A DNA stretch of 64,000 nt from Williamsia sp. 1135 (GCF_002095395.1 NZ_MJEI01000101.1:112307-176306), one strand, 5' to 3'; counted from the first letter of the stretch, positions 10,846 through 23,895 are shown. Notes: generated from the letters alone by a model not told the origin. Numbers and translations: made by a program.

Positions 10846-12336
10846 CTACTGGCAGGCCGCCAGCACCAGCTCTTTCACGCGGCCGGGGTCGGCCTGGCCG
10901 CGGGTGGCCTTCATGACGTCGCCGACGATCTTGCCGGCCGCCGCGACCTTGCCGCTGCGGATCTTCTCCGCGATGTCGGGGTTGTTGGCCAGGGCCTCGT
11001 CGACGGCCTTCTGCAGGGCAGAATCGTCGCGCACCACTTCCAGGCCCTTGTCTGCGATGATCTGCTCGGGTTCGCCCTCGCCGTCGAGGACCGCGGTGAC
11101 CACCTGCTGGGCAAGCTTGTTGGTCAACTTGCCTTCCTCGACGAGAGCCACGACCTTGGCGACCTGGACCGGGGTGATCGGTAGATCAGCCAGCTCGGTG
11201 TCGCGGGAATTGGCTTGCTGCGCAAGGAAGGACACCCACCATCCGCGAGCCGCCTCGACCGGCGCACCGGCGTCGACGGTGGCGATGATCAGGTCAACCG
11301 CGCCGACGTTCACGAGGTCGCGCATCACCTCGTCGGAGACGCCCCATTCCTGCTGGATCCGCGCCCGGCGCAGCCACGGCAACTCGGGCAGGGTGGCACG
11401 AATCTCTTCGATCCAGTCCGCCGCGGGCTGCACCGGCGGCAGGTCGGGTTCGGGGAAGTACCGGTAGTCGTCCGCGGTTTCCTTCCGCCTGCCCGCGGAG
11501 GTCGATCCGTCGGTCTCCTGAAAGTGCCGGGTCTCTTGGACTATCGCGGTTCCCGCGAGCAGAAGCGCTGCCTGCCTGCGCATCTCGTACCGCACCGCGA
11601 CCTCGACGCTCTTGAGGGAGTTCACGTTCTTCGTCTCGGTGCGGGTACCGAACTCGGTGGCGTCCTTGCGCATCAACGACAGGTTCGCGTCACAGCGCAT
11701 CGAACCCTGATCCATCCGCACATCCGACACGTCGAGTGACTTGAGCAGGTCACGTAGAGCGGTGACGTACGCCCGGGCGACCTCGGGAGCTCGGGCGCCC
11801 GCACCTTCGATGGGCTTGGAGACGATCTCGATGAGCGGCACGCCCGCCCGGTTGTAGTCGAGCAGTGAGTGGCTGGCCCCGGAGATCCGCCCGGTGGTGC
11901 CGATGTGCAGGGACTTACCGGTGTCCTCTTCCATGTGCGCGCGCTCGATATCGACGCGCCACGTGGTGCCGTCATCCAAGACGACGTCGAGGTGACCGTC
12001 GTGCGCGATGGGGTCGTCGTACTGCGAGATCTGGTAGTTCTTGGGCTGATCGGGGTAGAAGTAGTTCTTGCGCGCGAACGTGCTCGACGGCCGGATGGAG
12101 CAGTTCAGCGCGAGCCCGATCCGGATCGCTGACTCGATGGCCTTCTCGTTCACCACGGGCAGCGATCCGGGCAGACCGATGCAGACCGGGCACACCTGGG
12201 TGTTGGGCTCGGCGCCGAACGCGGTGGGGCAACCACAGAACATCTTGGTGTTCGTGCCCAGCTCGACGTGCACCTCCATGCCCATCACCGGGTCGAACTC
12301 CGCGATCACGTCGTCATAGTCGAGCAAGTCCGTCAT
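10846..12336 (-). CDS. gatB: Asp/Glu-tRNA amidotransferase subunit B
   Basis: tRNA-binding and kinase subunit of GatCAB, which converts misacylated Glu-tRNA(Gln) and Asp-tRNA(Asn) to the correct amides. 496 aa, usual length. The N-terminal catalytic cradle has [19 protein letters not shown] and the zinc ligands Cys34, Cys36, Cys49 and Cys52. A helical and YqeY-like tail ends at [12 protein letters not shown]. It is separated from gatC-gatA by pfkA and several other genes, as in mycobacteria. Its stop lies 1 nt after the convergent lipoprotein stop. Confidence 0.96.
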   Translation of the reverse strand: MTDLLDYDDVIAEFDPVMGMEVHVELGTNTKMFCGCPTAFGAEPNTQVCPVCIGLPGSLPVVNEKAIESAIRIGLALNCSIRPSSTFARKNYFYPDQPKNYQISQYDDPIAHDGHLDVVLDDGTTWRVDIERAHMEEDTGKSLHIGTTGRISGASHSLLDYNRAGVPLIEIVSKPIEGAGARAPEVARAYVTALRDLLKSLDVSDVRMDQGSMRCDANLSLMRKDATEFGTRTETKNVNSLKSVEVAVRYEMRRQAALLLAGTAIVQETRHFQETDGSTSAGRRKETADDYRYFPEPDLPPVQPAADWIEEIRATLPELPWLRRARIQQEWGVSDEVMRDLVNVGAVDLIIATVDAGAPVEAARGWWVSFLAQQANSRDTELADLPITPVQVAKVVALVEEGKLTNKLAQQVVTAVLDGEGEPEQIIADKGLEVVRDDSALQKAVDEALANNPDIAEKIRSGKVAAAGKIVGDVMKATRGQADPGRVKELVLAACQ

Positions 12337-12364
12337 GGTACGAGTTTAACCGGCTCCCGCAGCC

Positions 12365-12427
12365 CGGAATTGGTGGGTTCGGGCGAACAAAACCCCAGGT
12401 CGGCATCGCCAAAACCCACCAAGATCG
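12365..12427. repeat. Dispersed intergenic palindrome, copy 2 (between gatB and pfkA)
   Basis: TGGTGGGTTCGGGCGA (12371-12386) and TCGCCAAAACCCACCA (12406-12421) surround a 19-nt loop containing CCCCAGGTCGGCA. Here both neighbours are on the minus strand, so the element is not confined to convergent gene ends. Confidence 0.7.
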
Positions 12428-12437
12428 GGGGGTGGGG

Positions 12438-13469
12438 TCAGCCAAAGAAGGCCGCTGCGTCCTCGTACCGGTTCTGTGGGACGAGCTTGAGTTCCTTGGT
12501 CGCCTCACCGATCGGGACGAGTCCGATGTTCGGGCCCTGCAGGCTGACCATCATCCCGGTGTCGCCGTTGTGCGCGGCGTCGGCGGCGTTGACACCGAAC
12601 CTCGTCGCCAGCACCCGGTCGTAGGGGGTCGGCTTGCCGCCGCGCTGGACATGGCCGAGCACGGTGGTGCGGACTTCCTTGTTGATCCGGCGTTCGATCT
12701 CGATGGCAAGTTGCTGCGCGACGCCCGTGAACCGCTCATGGCCGAACTCGTCGAGACCACCTTGGGCCATCGAGAAGGTGCCCTCCTTGGGCTTGGCACC
12801 CTCGGCAACGACGCAGATGAAGTGCGAATCACCGCGCTGGAATCGGCGTTTGACCAGCCGGCAGACCTCTTCGACGTCGAAGGGCTGTTCGGGGATCAGG
12901 ATCATGTGTGCGCCCGAGGCGATCCCGGAATGCAGTGCGATCCAGCCGGCATGCCGTCCCATCACCTCGACCAGCATCACGCGCTGATGCGATTCCGCCG
13001 TGCTGTGCAGGCGGTCGATCGCATCCGTGGCGACGGTGAGCGCGGTGTCGAAGCCGAACGTGACGTCGGTGCAATTGATGTCGTTGTCGATGGTCTTGGG
13101 CACACCGACCACCGGTACTCCCTCGTCCGAGAGCCAGGTGGCCGCGGTCAGCGTCCCCTCACCGCCGATGGGGATCAGGACGTCGATGCCGTTGTCGTCG
13201 AGCGTCTGGCGGATCTGATCGAGGCCGGCCCGGAGCTTGTCGGGGTGGGTCCGCGCGGTGCCGAGCATGGTGCCGCCCTTGGCGAGCAGCCGGTCGTTGC
13301 GATCGTCGGCGGCAAGATGGATGCGCCGGTCCTCGAGCAGTCCGCGCCAGCCGTCGAGAAATCCGACCACCGCCGAGCCGTACCGCACCTCGCTGGTCCG
13401 GACCACAGCGCGGATGACCGCGTTCAGGCCCGGGCAGTCGCCGCCGCCAGTAAGCACTCCTATGCGCAT
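12438..13469 (-). CDS. pfkA: 6-phosphofructokinase
   Basis: Phosphorylates fructose 6-phosphate, the committed step of glycolysis. 343 aa from ATG 13469, whose start is set by a GAGGAG Shine-Dalgarno sequence 11 nt upstream; the longer in-frame reading is rejected. Motifs: GGGDCPGLN (nucleotide loop), [13 protein letters not shown] (catalytic Asp), MGRHAGWIA and EQPFD. It closely resembles mycobacterial PfkA. The GGEGT variant lies between ATP- and PPi-type signatures, so the phosphoryl donor is not certain from sequence. Confidence 0.95.
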   Translation of the reverse strand: MRIGVLTGGGDCPGLNAVIRAVVRTSEVRYGSAVVGFLDGWRGLLEDRRIHLAADDRNDRLLAKGGTMLGTARTHPDKLRAGLDQIRQTLDDNGIDVLIPIGGEGTLTAATWLSDEGVPVVGVPKTIDNDINCTDVTFGFDTALTVATDAIDRLHSTAESHQRVMLVEVMGRHAGWIALHSGIASGAHMILIPEQPFDVEEVCRLVKRRFQRGDSHFICVVAEGAKPKEGTFSMAQGGLDEFGHERFTGVAQQLAIEIERRINKEVRTTVLGHVQRGGKPTPYDRVLATRFGVNAADAAHNGDTGMMVSLQGPNIGLVPIGEATKELKLVPQNRYEDAAAFFG

Positions 13470-13586
13470 GTGGTGTCCCGCTCCTCGTCTGACGATCATC
13501 GTTCGGGTCGGGCGGGCATCTGCACCGCCATGTTCAATTGTGCAACTCATCGCCGGGTCTGGCTGAGCTACCGGCGTCGGAGGTGG

Positions 13587-14240
13587 TCAGCGAACTCCGT
13601 TTTCATAGGCGTACACCACGGCTTGCGCGCGGTCGCGCAGATGCAGCTTCGACAGCACGTTGCTGACATGGGTCTTGACCGTCTGTTCGGCCACGAACAG
13701 ATGCCCGGCGATCTCGGCGTTCGACTTGCCCTCGGCGACCTGTTCGAGCACCTCACGTTCACGCGGGGTCAGGCCGGCGAGCTCGCCGGGTTCCGCTCTG
13801 CGGGGCCTGCGCCTGCTGGTCACCTCGGCGATGAGCCGGCGGGTGACCGACGGCGCGAGCAGCGCCTCCCCCGCGGCCACGACCCGCACCGCCCGGACGA
13901 GCTCCTCCGCGGGCGCATCCTTCAACATGAAGCCGGAGGCGCCGATCCGGAGTGCCTGGTAGACGTAGTCGTCGATGTCGAACGTGGTCAGCATCAAAAT
14001 CTTGCTCTGCACTTTGGCAGGGCCGGTCAACAGCTGCTCAGCAGCGGCCAGACCGTCCAATTTGGGCATCCGGACATCCATCAACACGACATCGGGGTGC
14101 AATTGACGGATCGCGGTGACCGCCGCCTGACCGTCCGCCGCGTCACCGACCACCGAAATGTCGGACTGCGCGCCCAGCAGAGCACCGAAGCCCTGCCGCA
14201 CCATCGCTTGATCGTCTGCGATGAAGACCGTGATCGACAC
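13587..14240 (-). CDS. NarL/LuxR-type response regulator
   Basis: 217-aa cytosolic transcription regulator. The receiver domain (1-120) has acidic pocket Asp9-Asp10, phospho-acceptor Asp55 (LMDVRMP) and a conserved Lys near residue 105. It is followed by a LuxR helix-turn-helix (LTPREREVLEQVAEGKSNAEIA, about 150-210). It is encoded 15 nt after its cognate kinase. Targets unknown. This pair is not in the M. tuberculosis version of the block. Confidence 0.92.
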   Translation of the reverse strand: MSITVFIADDQAMVRQGFGALLGAQSDISVVGDAADGQAAVTAIRQLHPDVVLMDVRMPKLDGLAAAEQLLTGPAKVQSKILMLTTFDIDDYVYQALRIGASGFMLKDAPAEELVRAVRVVAAGEALLAPSVTRRLIAEVTSRRRPRRAEPGELAGLTPREREVLEQVAEGKSNAEIAGHLFVAEQTVKTHVSNVLSKLHLRDRAQAVVYAYENGVR

Positions 14241-14255
14241 GCCCCCACCCTACTT

Positions 14256-15527
14256 TCAGGCCGACTCGGCGACGGGACCCCATTGCCCGAGTCCGGGTGT
14301 GCCGACGGCCCGCAGCGGCAGTCGGGCCCGGACCACAAAGCCCCCGTCGGGCTGCGGTGCCGCCGAGAGCACTCCGCCGACGGCCTTGGCGCGTTCGAGC
14401 ATTCCCGGAATTCCCTGACCGCCAGCCGATTCCAGGTTGATGGGACTGGCGGTCGGCACGGTGTTCGACACCACCACGTCGAGATCGTCGCCCGATACCG
14501 ACAAGACGACGTCGACCCGGGCACCGGCGGCATAGCGGGTGACGTTCGCGAGCGACTCCTGGACGATGCGGTACGCCACCAGCGCGCAGGCATCCCCGAC
14601 GTGCGCACCGGAGTCGAACGGTTGATAACTCACGTCGACACCGGCCCCCCTGGTCGCGGCGACGATGCCGTCGATGTCCGCGATCCCGGGGTTCGGGTTG
14701 CGTGCATACGCTTCCGCACGAGGCGAATCATCTTCGAGCCGAAGCACTCCCAGCATGACCCGGACCTCGTCGAGGGCCTCTCGTGCAACATCGGCGATGG
14801 CGTCGAATTCGGCAGCTGCGGCCTCCCCCACGCCGTCGATCCGGTATTTCGCGGTCTGCGACTGCACCACCACCACCGACATCCGGTGCGCCACAACGTC
14901 ATGAAGGTCTCGGGCGATCCGCGTCCGCTCTTCGAGAACAGCGTTCTTCGACTTCTCGGTGTCTTTCAGCATGGTCTGCTGGGCCAACTGCGCACGGGAC
15001 CGCAGGATGATCCGGATCAAGACGCAGATCACTGCCGCGATGGTCAGCCCCACCACCCAGCCGTCCTCGGCTTCCGGCGGCGCCGCTATGTAGACCACGA
15101 GACACGAGACCGCCCAGAACACCGGCAACAACCGCAGTGGTGCCCGCAAGTAGGCCAACACCGTCAGCACCAGCAGTTCGATCAGGTGCACCACCTGGAT
15201 GGTGTAGTTCCAATCGTTGATCCGATCGACGGTCAGGCCGATGACCTGCGCCGAGATCACCGAGATGGCCCACCCCAGGGTCGGGTTGGACCATCCGAAC
15301 ATGATCGGCAAGGCGGCGAACGCCGAGATGATCGGCAACATGGCCGGCTGCACCTCGTGCGTCACGGCCAGGGTCGGCCAGGCAATCGAGTACATGATCA
15401 GCGCGACGAGGGTGAAGAAGAGGTTGATCTTCTGACCCAGGAAGTGTGCGACCGCGGGCTCGGTGGCGATCGGCAACTTCTTCGCCTCGTCGACCACGTA
15501 ATCGGTGGCGGCATTCCACAGTCTCAT
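14256..15527 (-). CDS. Membrane sensor histidine kinase (HisKA_3 type)
   Basis: About 423 aa. Several hydrophobic segments in the first half (for example INLFFTVVALIMYSIAWPTL and PIISAFAALPIMFGW) suggest five to six membrane helices with almost no outside loop, so it may sense the membrane itself. After a short coiled-coil linker comes the phospho-acceptor His in RDLHDVVAH, then the ATPase with N-box ESLANVTRYA and GGQGIPGM. Start is uncertain: ATG 15527 is used, GTG 15536 and further in-frame starts are possible. It forms an operon with the response regulator. Confidence 0.9.
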   Translation of the reverse strand: MRLWNAATDYVVDEAKKLPIATEPAVAHFLGQKINLFFTLVALIMYSIAWPTLAVTHEVQPAMLPIISAFAALPIMFGWSNPTLGWAISVISAQVIGLTVDRINDWNYTIQVVHLIELLVLTVLAYLRAPLRLLPVFWAVSCLVVYIAAPPEAEDGWVVGLTIAAVICVLIRIILRSRAQLAQQTMLKDTEKSKNAVLEERTRIARDLHDVVAHRMSVVVVQSQTAKYRIDGVGEAAAAEFDAIADVAREALDEVRVMLGVLRLEDDSPRAEAYARNPNPGIADIDGIVAATRGAGVDVSYQPFDSGAHVGDACALVAYRIVQESLANVTRYAAGARVDVVLSVSGDDLDVVVSNTVPTASPINLESAGGQGIPGMLERAKAVGGVLSAAPQPDGGFVVRARLPLRAVGTPGLGQWGPVAESA

Positions 15528-15692
15528 TGCGCTCACGGTAGCCACCGAACTCTCATCGGTCCTCATACCTGAGAGGGAGATGACGGTCTGACTTTCGGCG
15601 CACACCCGCGGCCGACCTCACGCCGGCAGGTCGGCCCGCGATCCCACATCCGACCGATGTGGGCTCGTGCCATTCATTCCTAGATTGGCTTC

Positions 15693-16298
15693 ATGCACGC
15701 AGCACGAAGTCGAATGTTGTTGTCCAGCTTGGCGATCTCGTTCGTGGTCGGACTCGGGATGTGGCCGGCGTCCGCGGTGGCGTCGGCCGCCGGTCCGTAT
15801 GCCGACGCCGCTGACCTGCACACGCCCGCGGGTGCCGCGGTGGCCGCTCTCGTCGGCCCCGACCCCGCGGTCGCCCTGTCGGTTCTACCCGCGGATTTCG
15901 AGGCGGAGATGGGCTACCGCCCGGTCCTGGTCGACGGCGCGCCCACCGATCCCGCAGGCGATTGCTCGTCGCCGGTCCCGTTGCCCGGCCGATTCGAGGC
16001 GCCGTGCAAGGTCCACGACTTCGGGTACGACCTGCTGCGGCTCGCCGCCAGGAACGGCACGCCGTTGGGCGGATGGGCCCGCGTCGCCCTGGACCGCATG
16101 CTGGGCGACAGAATGCATCAGACCTGCAGTAACCCGGTCTGCGACTGGACAGCCGATCTGGCGCATGCCGGCGTTGCCTTCAACACCTGGCGCCAGCGCG
16201 ACAACGCTCCGGTGGCGAAGGAGTCGACGCCGGCGATCATCGCATCGACCTTCGCCCGCGGCGGCGAAGAGATCATGTCGCTGGCAGGCCTGCGATGA
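15693..16298 (+). CDS. Secreted prokaryotic phospholipase A2-like protein
   Basis: 201 aa with a signal peptide (1-33). Residues 91-112 carry the bacterial/fungal PLA2 signature: Cys91, a Phe, then Cys105 followed by the His108-Asp109 dyad in KVHDFGYD. Cys145 and Cys150 could form a second disulfide, and an Asp in DRMLGD may complete the active site. These enzymes release a fatty acid from phospholipids; activity here is inferred. A TAGATT box 6 nt before the ATG suggests a leaderless mRNA. The stop overlaps the next gene by 4 nt (ATGA). Confidence 0.7.
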   Translation: MHAARSRMLLSSLAISFVVGLGMWPASAVASAAGPYADAADLHTPAGAAVAALVGPDPAVALSVLPADFEAEMGYRPVLVDGAPTDPAGDCSSPVPLPGRFEAPCKVHDFGYDLLRLAARNGTPLGGWARVALDRMLGDRMHQTCSNPVCDWTADLAHAGVAFNTWRQRDNAPVAKESTPAIIASTFARGGEEIMSLAGLR

Positions 16299-17497
16299 GC
16301 GCGCAGCGGTGGCCTCATTCCCTCGTCAGCATCGGTGCGCTGATGGGCGCCGCTGTTGCGTTGGCGCCTGGCTCACTACCGCGCACCGGTCTGTTCGCCG
16401 GACTGCTGCTCGCCGCGTTCGGTGGCCTGGGCGCCCTGCTCGGCGCGATCGCGGGTCACTGGCGGTCGTGCGGCGACCGATCGCGACGGATCGTGGCCGC
16501 CGTCGCAGGCACCCTCGGTGTCGCGTTCTTCACCGCTATGGTGTTGTGGCAGAACGATCTCCGCGGCGCACTCGATATGCGGCCGGTCGGCGCGGCGTGG
16601 ATTCTGACCGCGCTCGCCCCGTCGGTGGTCATCGCGGCAGCATGCACGCTGGGTCGCCGGGGCCGCGCCGCGATTGCGGTGCTCGCCGCAGCCGTGGCGC
16701 TCACGGCGATGCCTTCACCCGCAGGCGCGAACCCCGTCGACGCGGTGGCGACCACTTTTGTCAGCGCCGACGCGCAACCCTCCTCCTTACGGATCTACGG
16801 CTCACTCGAGGGCGCCGACAGCGACTTCGACGACCGCGCCGCGGCGACCGTGCACCACTGGCAGACCGCGGGAGGTATGGAGCGCGGCGCGGTGGTGGTC
16901 GCGGTGCCCACCGGATCGGGTTGGGTCGACGGCGACGCGATGAAGGGATTCGAGACGCGGTTCGGGGGCGACGTCAGCGTGATCGCGCTGCAGTACAGCG
17001 ACATCCCGTCCTGGCAGGCCTTTCTGAGCAGTCCCGAACCGGCCCGCGCGAGCGCCGTCGCGCTGGTGTCCGCGCTCGTGCACACCGTCAGCACCGCTCC
17101 GGAATCATTGCGGCCCAACATCTATGTCTACGGGCAGAGCCTCGGCGCCGTGGGTGCCGACGCTGCCCGGTCATGGGCGGAGCGCCGCGCTCCGGACTCC
17201 ATCTGCCACACGGTGTTGGTCGGCGCACCTGCCGGTTCGGCCACACTCGCAGCAGCGAGGACCACCGTGGTCGCCAACGGCTCGGATCCCGTCGTGCGAT
17301 GGTCGCCGCGACTGCTGTGGCACCCACCAGAGATGCCGCCGGCAACCAGTTCAGACCTGCCGAGGCCGCCGTGGTCTCCGGTCGCCAGTTTCGTCCAGGC
17401 GAGCGCCGACCTGATCGGTGCGCTGTCGTACCCCGCCGGCCACGGGCATCAGTACGGCACGGAGCAGGGACTCACCGTTCCCAGCTGCCCCCGATAG
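16295..17497 (+). CDS. Membrane-anchored alpha/beta-hydrolase (actinobacterial PF10081-like)
   Basis: 400 aa, translationally coupled to the PLA2-like gene. The first 145 residues hold about four hydrophobic helices; the rest is an alpha/beta-hydrolase domain. Ser282 in YGQSLGAVG is the likely nucleophile, and VVVAVPTGSGWVD and the late GHGHQYG are typical of this actinobacterial family. The domain should face outside. Coupling to a secreted phospholipase suggests the pair acts on lipids or esters at the envelope, which is an inference. Confidence 0.75.
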   Translation: MSAQRWPHSLVSIGALMGAAVALAPGSLPRTGLFAGLLLAAFGGLGALLGAIAGHWRSCGDRSRRIVAAVAGTLGVAFFTAMVLWQNDLRGALDMRPVGAAWILTALAPSVVIAAACTLGRRGRAAIAVLAAAVALTAMPSPAGANPVDAVATTFVSADAQPSSLRIYGSLEGADSDFDDRAAATVHHWQTAGGMERGAVVVAVPTGSGWVDGDAMKGFETRFGGDVSVIALQYSDIPSWQAFLSSPEPARASAVALVSALVHTVSTAPESLRPNIYVYGQSLGAVGADAARSWAERRAPDSICHTVLVGAPAGSATLAAARTTVVANGSDPVVRWSPRLLWHPPEMPPATSSDLPRPPWSPVASFVQASADLIGALSYPAGHGHQYGTEQGLTVPSCPR

Positions 17498-17498
17498 A

Positions 17499-17563
17499 CC
17501 GAAAATGGGGCCTTTTGGCGACCATATGCCCAGGTGGGCAGCGCCAAAAGGCCCCATCTTCGG
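17499..17563. repeat. Dispersed intergenic palindrome, copy 4 (diverged, between convergent hydrolase and gatA)
   Basis: ATGGGGCCTTTTGGCG (17505-17520) and CGCCAAAAGGCCCCAT (17542-17557) are perfect complements. Arms differ from the other copies at several bases, but the CCGA/TCGG ends, the GGCG inner edge and the loop word CCCAGGTGGGCA are kept. Compensating changes in both arms point to selection for pairing. Confidence 0.65.
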
Positions 17564-17574
17564 GGTACGGGGGG

Positions 17575-19068
17575 TCAGACGATCGGGCCTCGGGCTGCTT
17601 CGTAGGCGGCACCGACGCGGTAGAGCCGCTCGTCGGCCAGAGACGGGGCCATGATCTGCAATCCGACGGGCAGACCGTCGTCGGCCGACAGGCCCGACGG
17701 CACCGACATCGCGCAGTTTCCCGCGAGGTTGACCGGCAGGGTGCACAGGTCGAAGAGATACATCGCCAGCGGATCGTCGACCTTCTCGCCGATCGCAAAT
17801 GCGGTCGTCGGGGTGGTCGGTGAGATCAGGACGTCGACCGACTCATAGGCCTTGGCGAAGTCGCGGGCGATCAGCGTCCGCACCTTCTGGGCCTGGCCGT
17901 AGTACGCGTCGTAGTACCCCGACGACAGTGCGTACGTTCCGATCATGATGCGCCGCTTGACCTCTGCACCGAAGCCCGCTTCCCGCGTCAAGGCCATCAC
18001 TTGTTCTGCACTGTGGCTGCCGTCGTCGCCGACCCTCAGCCCGTACCGCATGGCGTCGAACCGCGCGAGGTTGCTCGACACCTCCGACGGCAGGATGAGG
18101 TAATACGCGCCGAGCGCATAGCTGAAGTGAGGGCACGAGACCTCGACGATCTCCGCGCCACGCTCTTTGAGGGTTTCGACGGCAGCATTGAACGAGCTCA
18201 GCACGCCGGCCTGATAGCCCTCGCCCTGGAGTTCGGTGACGATCCCGATCTTGACACCGGAGAGGTCTTCGGCCGCACCGGCTTTCGCAACCGCAACCAT
18301 GTCGGCGATGGGCTTGTTGATCGACGTCGAATCACGTGGATCATGTCCGGCGATCACCTGATGCAGCAGCGCAGTGTCGAGCACGGTGCGTGCACACGGC
18401 CCGCCCTGATCCAGAGACGACGCGCAGGCAACGAGGCCGTAGCGCGAGACCGTGCCATACGTCGGTTTGACGCCGACGGTGCCGGTGACCGACGCGGGCT
18501 GACGCACCGAACCACCGGTATCGGTGCCGATCGCGAGCGGAGCCTGGAACGATGCGAGCGCCGCAGCGCTGCCGCCACCGGATCCGCCGGGGATCTTGGT
18601 GGTGTCCCACGGGTTCCGGGTGACGCCGTACGCCGAGTTCTCCGTGGAGGACCCCATCGCGAATTCGTCCATGTTGGTCTTGCCGAGGATCGGGATCCCG
18701 GCGGCACGCAACCGTGCGGTGACCGTCGCGTCGTACGGGGGCACCCAACCCTCGAGCATCTTCGAGCCGCAGGTGGTCGGTGCGTCGGTGGTCGTGAACA
18801 CGTCCTTCAGCGCGAGCGGAACACCCGCAAGTGGCGAGGCAGGCGGCTGTCCGGCCGCGACAGCCTTGTCGACCTCGGCGGCAGCGGTGAGCGCTTCACC
18901 GGAGTTCACGTGCAGGAAGGCGTGGAGCTCACCGTCCACCTCGCCGATGCGATCCAGGTGGGCCTGGGTGACCTCGACAGCGGAAAGGTCGCCGGAATGG
19001 ATCTTCTCGGCGAGTTCGGCGGCGGATTGTCCCGTGATGGCACCGGACTCGCGGGTAGCGGCGCTCAT
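17575..19068 (-). CDS. gatA: Asp/Glu-tRNA amidotransferase subunit A
   Basis: Amidase subunit of GatCAB that frees ammonia from glutamine or asparagine for tRNA amidation. 497 aa. The amidase-signature triad is visible: Lys88 (ALKDVF), cis-Ser163 (GGSGGGS) and nucleophile Ser187 (GTDTGGSVR). Its ATG overlaps the gatC stop by 4 nt, so the two are translationally coupled. Confidence 0.97.
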   Translation of the reverse strand: MSAATRESGAITGQSAAELAEKIHSGDLSAVEVTQAHLDRIGEVDGELHAFLHVNSGEALTAAAEVDKAVAAGQPPASPLAGVPLALKDVFTTTDAPTTCGSKMLEGWVPPYDATVTARLRAAGIPILGKTNMDEFAMGSSTENSAYGVTRNPWDTTKIPGGSGGGSAAALASFQAPLAIGTDTGGSVRQPASVTGTVGVKPTYGTVSRYGLVACASSLDQGGPCARTVLDTALLHQVIAGHDPRDSTSINKPIADMVAVAKAGAAEDLSGVKIGIVTELQGEGYQAGVLSSFNAAVETLKERGAEIVEVSCPHFSYALGAYYLILPSEVSSNLARFDAMRYGLRVGDDGSHSAEQVMALTREAGFGAEVKRRIMIGTYALSSGYYDAYYGQAQKVRTLIARDFAKAYESVDVLISPTTPTTAFAIGEKVDDPLAMYLFDLCTLPVNLAGNCAMSVPSGLSADDGLPVGLQIMAPSLADERLYRVGAAYEAARGPIV

Positions 19069-19364
19069 TCGTCTTCTCCGAGGATCTGCGGTACGGCGAA
19101 TCGTCCCTGCTCGACGTTGGGCGCGCCGGACAGCGCTTCTTCCGTAGTCAGGCCTGGAACAACGACATCGGGCCGCAGCACGTTGGCCAGATCGGCCGGG
19201 TGCGCGGTTCCGGGGATGTCGGCGGCGGCGACCTCGGAGATGTTGGCGACGTGCGACAGGATCGAATCGAGCTGTCCTGCGTAGTGGTCGAGTTCGTCGT
19301 CGGTCAGCGCCAGCCGCGACAGCCGGGCCAGATGCGCAACCTCATCGCGCGAGATGGCAGACAC
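19065..19364 (-). CDS. gatC: Asp/Glu-tRNA amidotransferase subunit C
   Basis: 99-aa clamp subunit that holds GatA and GatB together. The start [22 protein letters not shown] and the tail with [15 protein letters not shown] are typical. An AGAAAGGG Shine-Dalgarno sequence precedes the ATG. It is first in the gatC-gatA unit. Confidence 0.95.
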   Translation of the reverse strand: MSAISRDEVAHLARLSRLALTDDELDHYAGQLDSILSHVANISEVAAADIPGTAHPADLANVLRPDVVVPGLTTEEALSGAPNVEQGRFAVPQILGEDE

Positions 19365-19465
19365 GCAGATGCACCCTTTCTAAAGTCGGTGGAGTGGCTC
19401 ACGGCCGTGGGCCGGACCCCGAACCAGACTAGTCGCCGAGCGCACTCCCCCGGCAGGCCGTCCGG

Positions 19466-20083
19466 TCACAACCACCGTTTGAGCCGGGCGGTGATCCACG
19501 GCAGGACCAGGTAGACCATCAGCGGTGTGTTGATCAACGTCGCGATCAGGGTCTTGACCACCAACGGCAGGGCGCCCAGGTGAGCGATCACCAGGAAGTT
19601 GATGGCCAGGCTCAACGGAAAGAAGCCCAGCCAAATGGTGATCGCCTGTTTCCAGCGCGGCGGCGGGGCATTGAGGATCCGAACCGCGTTCGTCAACGTC
19701 GACTGCGGCTCGAACCAACCCTCGATACCCGACAGACGATGGGTCGCGTACTCGACGGCGATGCCTTCCCCGCGCGACAACCACGCCTTTCGGACCGGCG
19801 AGGACACCCAGTCGTCGACCTGTGCGTGGGTCTCGAATCGGTACATCACGTAGTACTCGTCGCGAATCTTGGACGAGCGGACCCAGCCGCCACCCAGGAA
19901 TCCGGGGAAAGTCCGGGCCAGCGCGATGCCGGCATCGGTCCAGGCGACAAAGTCGTGTTCGCGCTCTGGTTCGATCCGTCGGGCAACGGATGTGGTCACA
20001 TCTGAATCGTCCTGCCGATCGGGCAGATTCGACTGTTGCTCGGTCGGATCACCGGAGTCTTGTGGACTGCGTTCGGTAACCAT
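19466..20083 (-). CDS. Membrane protein with antibiotic-biosynthesis-monooxygenase-like domain
   Basis: 205 aa. Residues about 28-115 (TSVARRIEPEREHDFVAWTDAGIALARTF and YYVMYRFETHAQVDDWVSS) resemble an ABM ferredoxin-like fold. Two C-terminal hydrophobic helices follow (TIWLGFFPLSLAINFLVIAHLG and LPLVVKTLIATLINTPLMVYL). Proteins of this build are common in actinobacteria with no assigned role. It stands alone between gatC and a divergent small gene. The predicted topology is a cytosolic ABM domain tethered to the membrane. Confidence 0.65.
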   Translation of the reverse strand: MVTERSPQDSGDPTEQQSNLPDRQDDSDVTTSVARRIEPEREHDFVAWTDAGIALARTFPGFLGGGWVRSSKIRDEYYVMYRFETHAQVDDWVSSPVRKAWLSRGEGIAVEYATHRLSGIEGWFEPQSTLTNAVRILNAPPPRWKQAITIWLGFFPLSLAINFLVIAHLGALPLVVKTLIATLINTPLMVYLVLPWITARLKRWL

Positions 20084-20157
20084 GACGTCATGGTCCCGCC
20101 TTCTGGGTGCGAGTGCATAACCCTGCCGACATCGCGCCTGCTCGGTAGGGTCGACGA

Positions 20158-20508
20158 ATGATCATCGTCACATCCAATGAGATCCCCGGCTACCGGATCA
20201 ACTACGCGTTCGGCGAGTGTTTCGGCCTCACGGTTCGCTCCCGAAACATCGGTTCGAACATCGGCGCCGGATTCAAGGCCATGGCAGGCGGTGAGCTCAA
20301 AGGCATCACCCAGCTGCTGCACGACTGCCGCCAGGAAGCGCTGCAGCGCCTGGCAAACGAAGCCCAGCAACGCGGCGCCAACGCGGTCACAGCGTTCCGT
20401 TTCGAGACCACCGAGTTCGGCGGTACCGGCATCGAGGTCTGCGCATACGGAACCGCTGTCGCCATCGAACCCCTGCCCGGAACGGTCCCCGGTCCCAGCG
20501 AGTTCTGA
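20158..20508 (+). CDS. YbjQ family (UPF0145) protein
   Basis: 116 aa. The whole length matches the YbjQ/DUF74 family: IIVTSNEIPGYRI, a central R-RNIGSNIGAGFKAMAGGEL block, ANAVTAFRFET and a terminal E-CAYGTAV strand. The fold forms homopentamers; function is unknown, although it is often labelled heavy-metal-binding. A TAGGGT box lies 6 nt before the ATG, so the mRNA is probably leaderless. Confidence 0.85.
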   Translation: MIIVTSNEIPGYRINYAFGECFGLTVRSRNIGSNIGAGFKAMAGGELKGITQLLHDCRQEALQRLANEAQQRGANAVTAFRFETTEFGGTGIEVCAYGTAVAIEPLPGTVPGPSEF

Positions 20509-20575
20509 CCGGGTCCGACGGCGGTCGCGACCGGGCGCGCGGCGCGGGTGAGCGCGCGGTGCGACAATATCCGGC

Positions 20576-23379
<2,804 letters not shown>

Positions 23380-23436
23380 TCAACCAAGATAGTCGAGTGG
23401 ACCGACAGATCATCCGAGGTCTTTTACGCTGGTCCC

Positions 23437-23841
23437 ATGCCGCACCCGATCATGTTCTCCGACGACGACCCGGTCTTGATCCGGCTTCGCGAGGTCGCGC
23501 TCGCGTTTCCTGACGCGACGGAGGTCGTCGCACACGGTCGGCCCACCTTTCGCGGCGGCAAGATGTTCGGGATGTACGGCGGCGGGGTCAAGGGAGGGCC
23601 ACAGTTCGAGACCTCCCTGCTGTTCAAGGCCGAGGAGACCGACCGCGCCGCCCTGGAGCAGGATGCCCGGTTCTTCTATCCGGCGTACGTGGGTCCGTAC
23701 GGCTGGCTGGGTCTGGACTTGTCGAAGAAACCGGATTGGCGGGAGGTCGCAGAACTGCTCGACGCGAGCTACCGTCTGATCGCTCCGAAAAAGCTGATCG
23801 CCCGTCTCGATGACGGAGAGCGACCTGCAGAACTTCGCTGA
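23437..23841 (+). CDS. MmcQ/YjbR family protein
   Basis: 134 aa. Family features include ALAFPDATEVVAHGRPTFR near the start, LLFKAEETDRAALEQD in the middle and YVGPYGWLGLDL near the end. The fold resembles a DNA-binding domain, but the cellular role is unknown. A TACGCT box lies 6 nt before the ATG (leaderless signature). Longer in-frame sequence upstream is shadow of ligA. Confidence 0.8.
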   Translation: MPHPIMFSDDDPVLIRLREVALAFPDATEVVAHGRPTFRGGKMFGMYGGGVKGGPQFETSLLFKAEETDRAALEQDARFFYPAYVGPYGWLGLDLSKKPDWREVAELLDASYRLIAPKKLIARLDDGERPAELR

Positions 23842-23895
23842 TCGATGGGTGTGGCGGCGGCAGGACACGCGACCTCACCTGCATATACTCCTCGC

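Noticed and set aside
11865..15572. 1235-codon open frame on the plus strand
   Set aside because: It is opposite to gatB, pfkA and the two-component genes, is Arg/Asp/Gly-rich without domains, and is a product of high-GC codon use.
23845..23895. Upstream ATG for the GlsB-like protein
   Set aside because: It lies before the TATACT promoter box, and the added residues are not hydrophobic or family-like.
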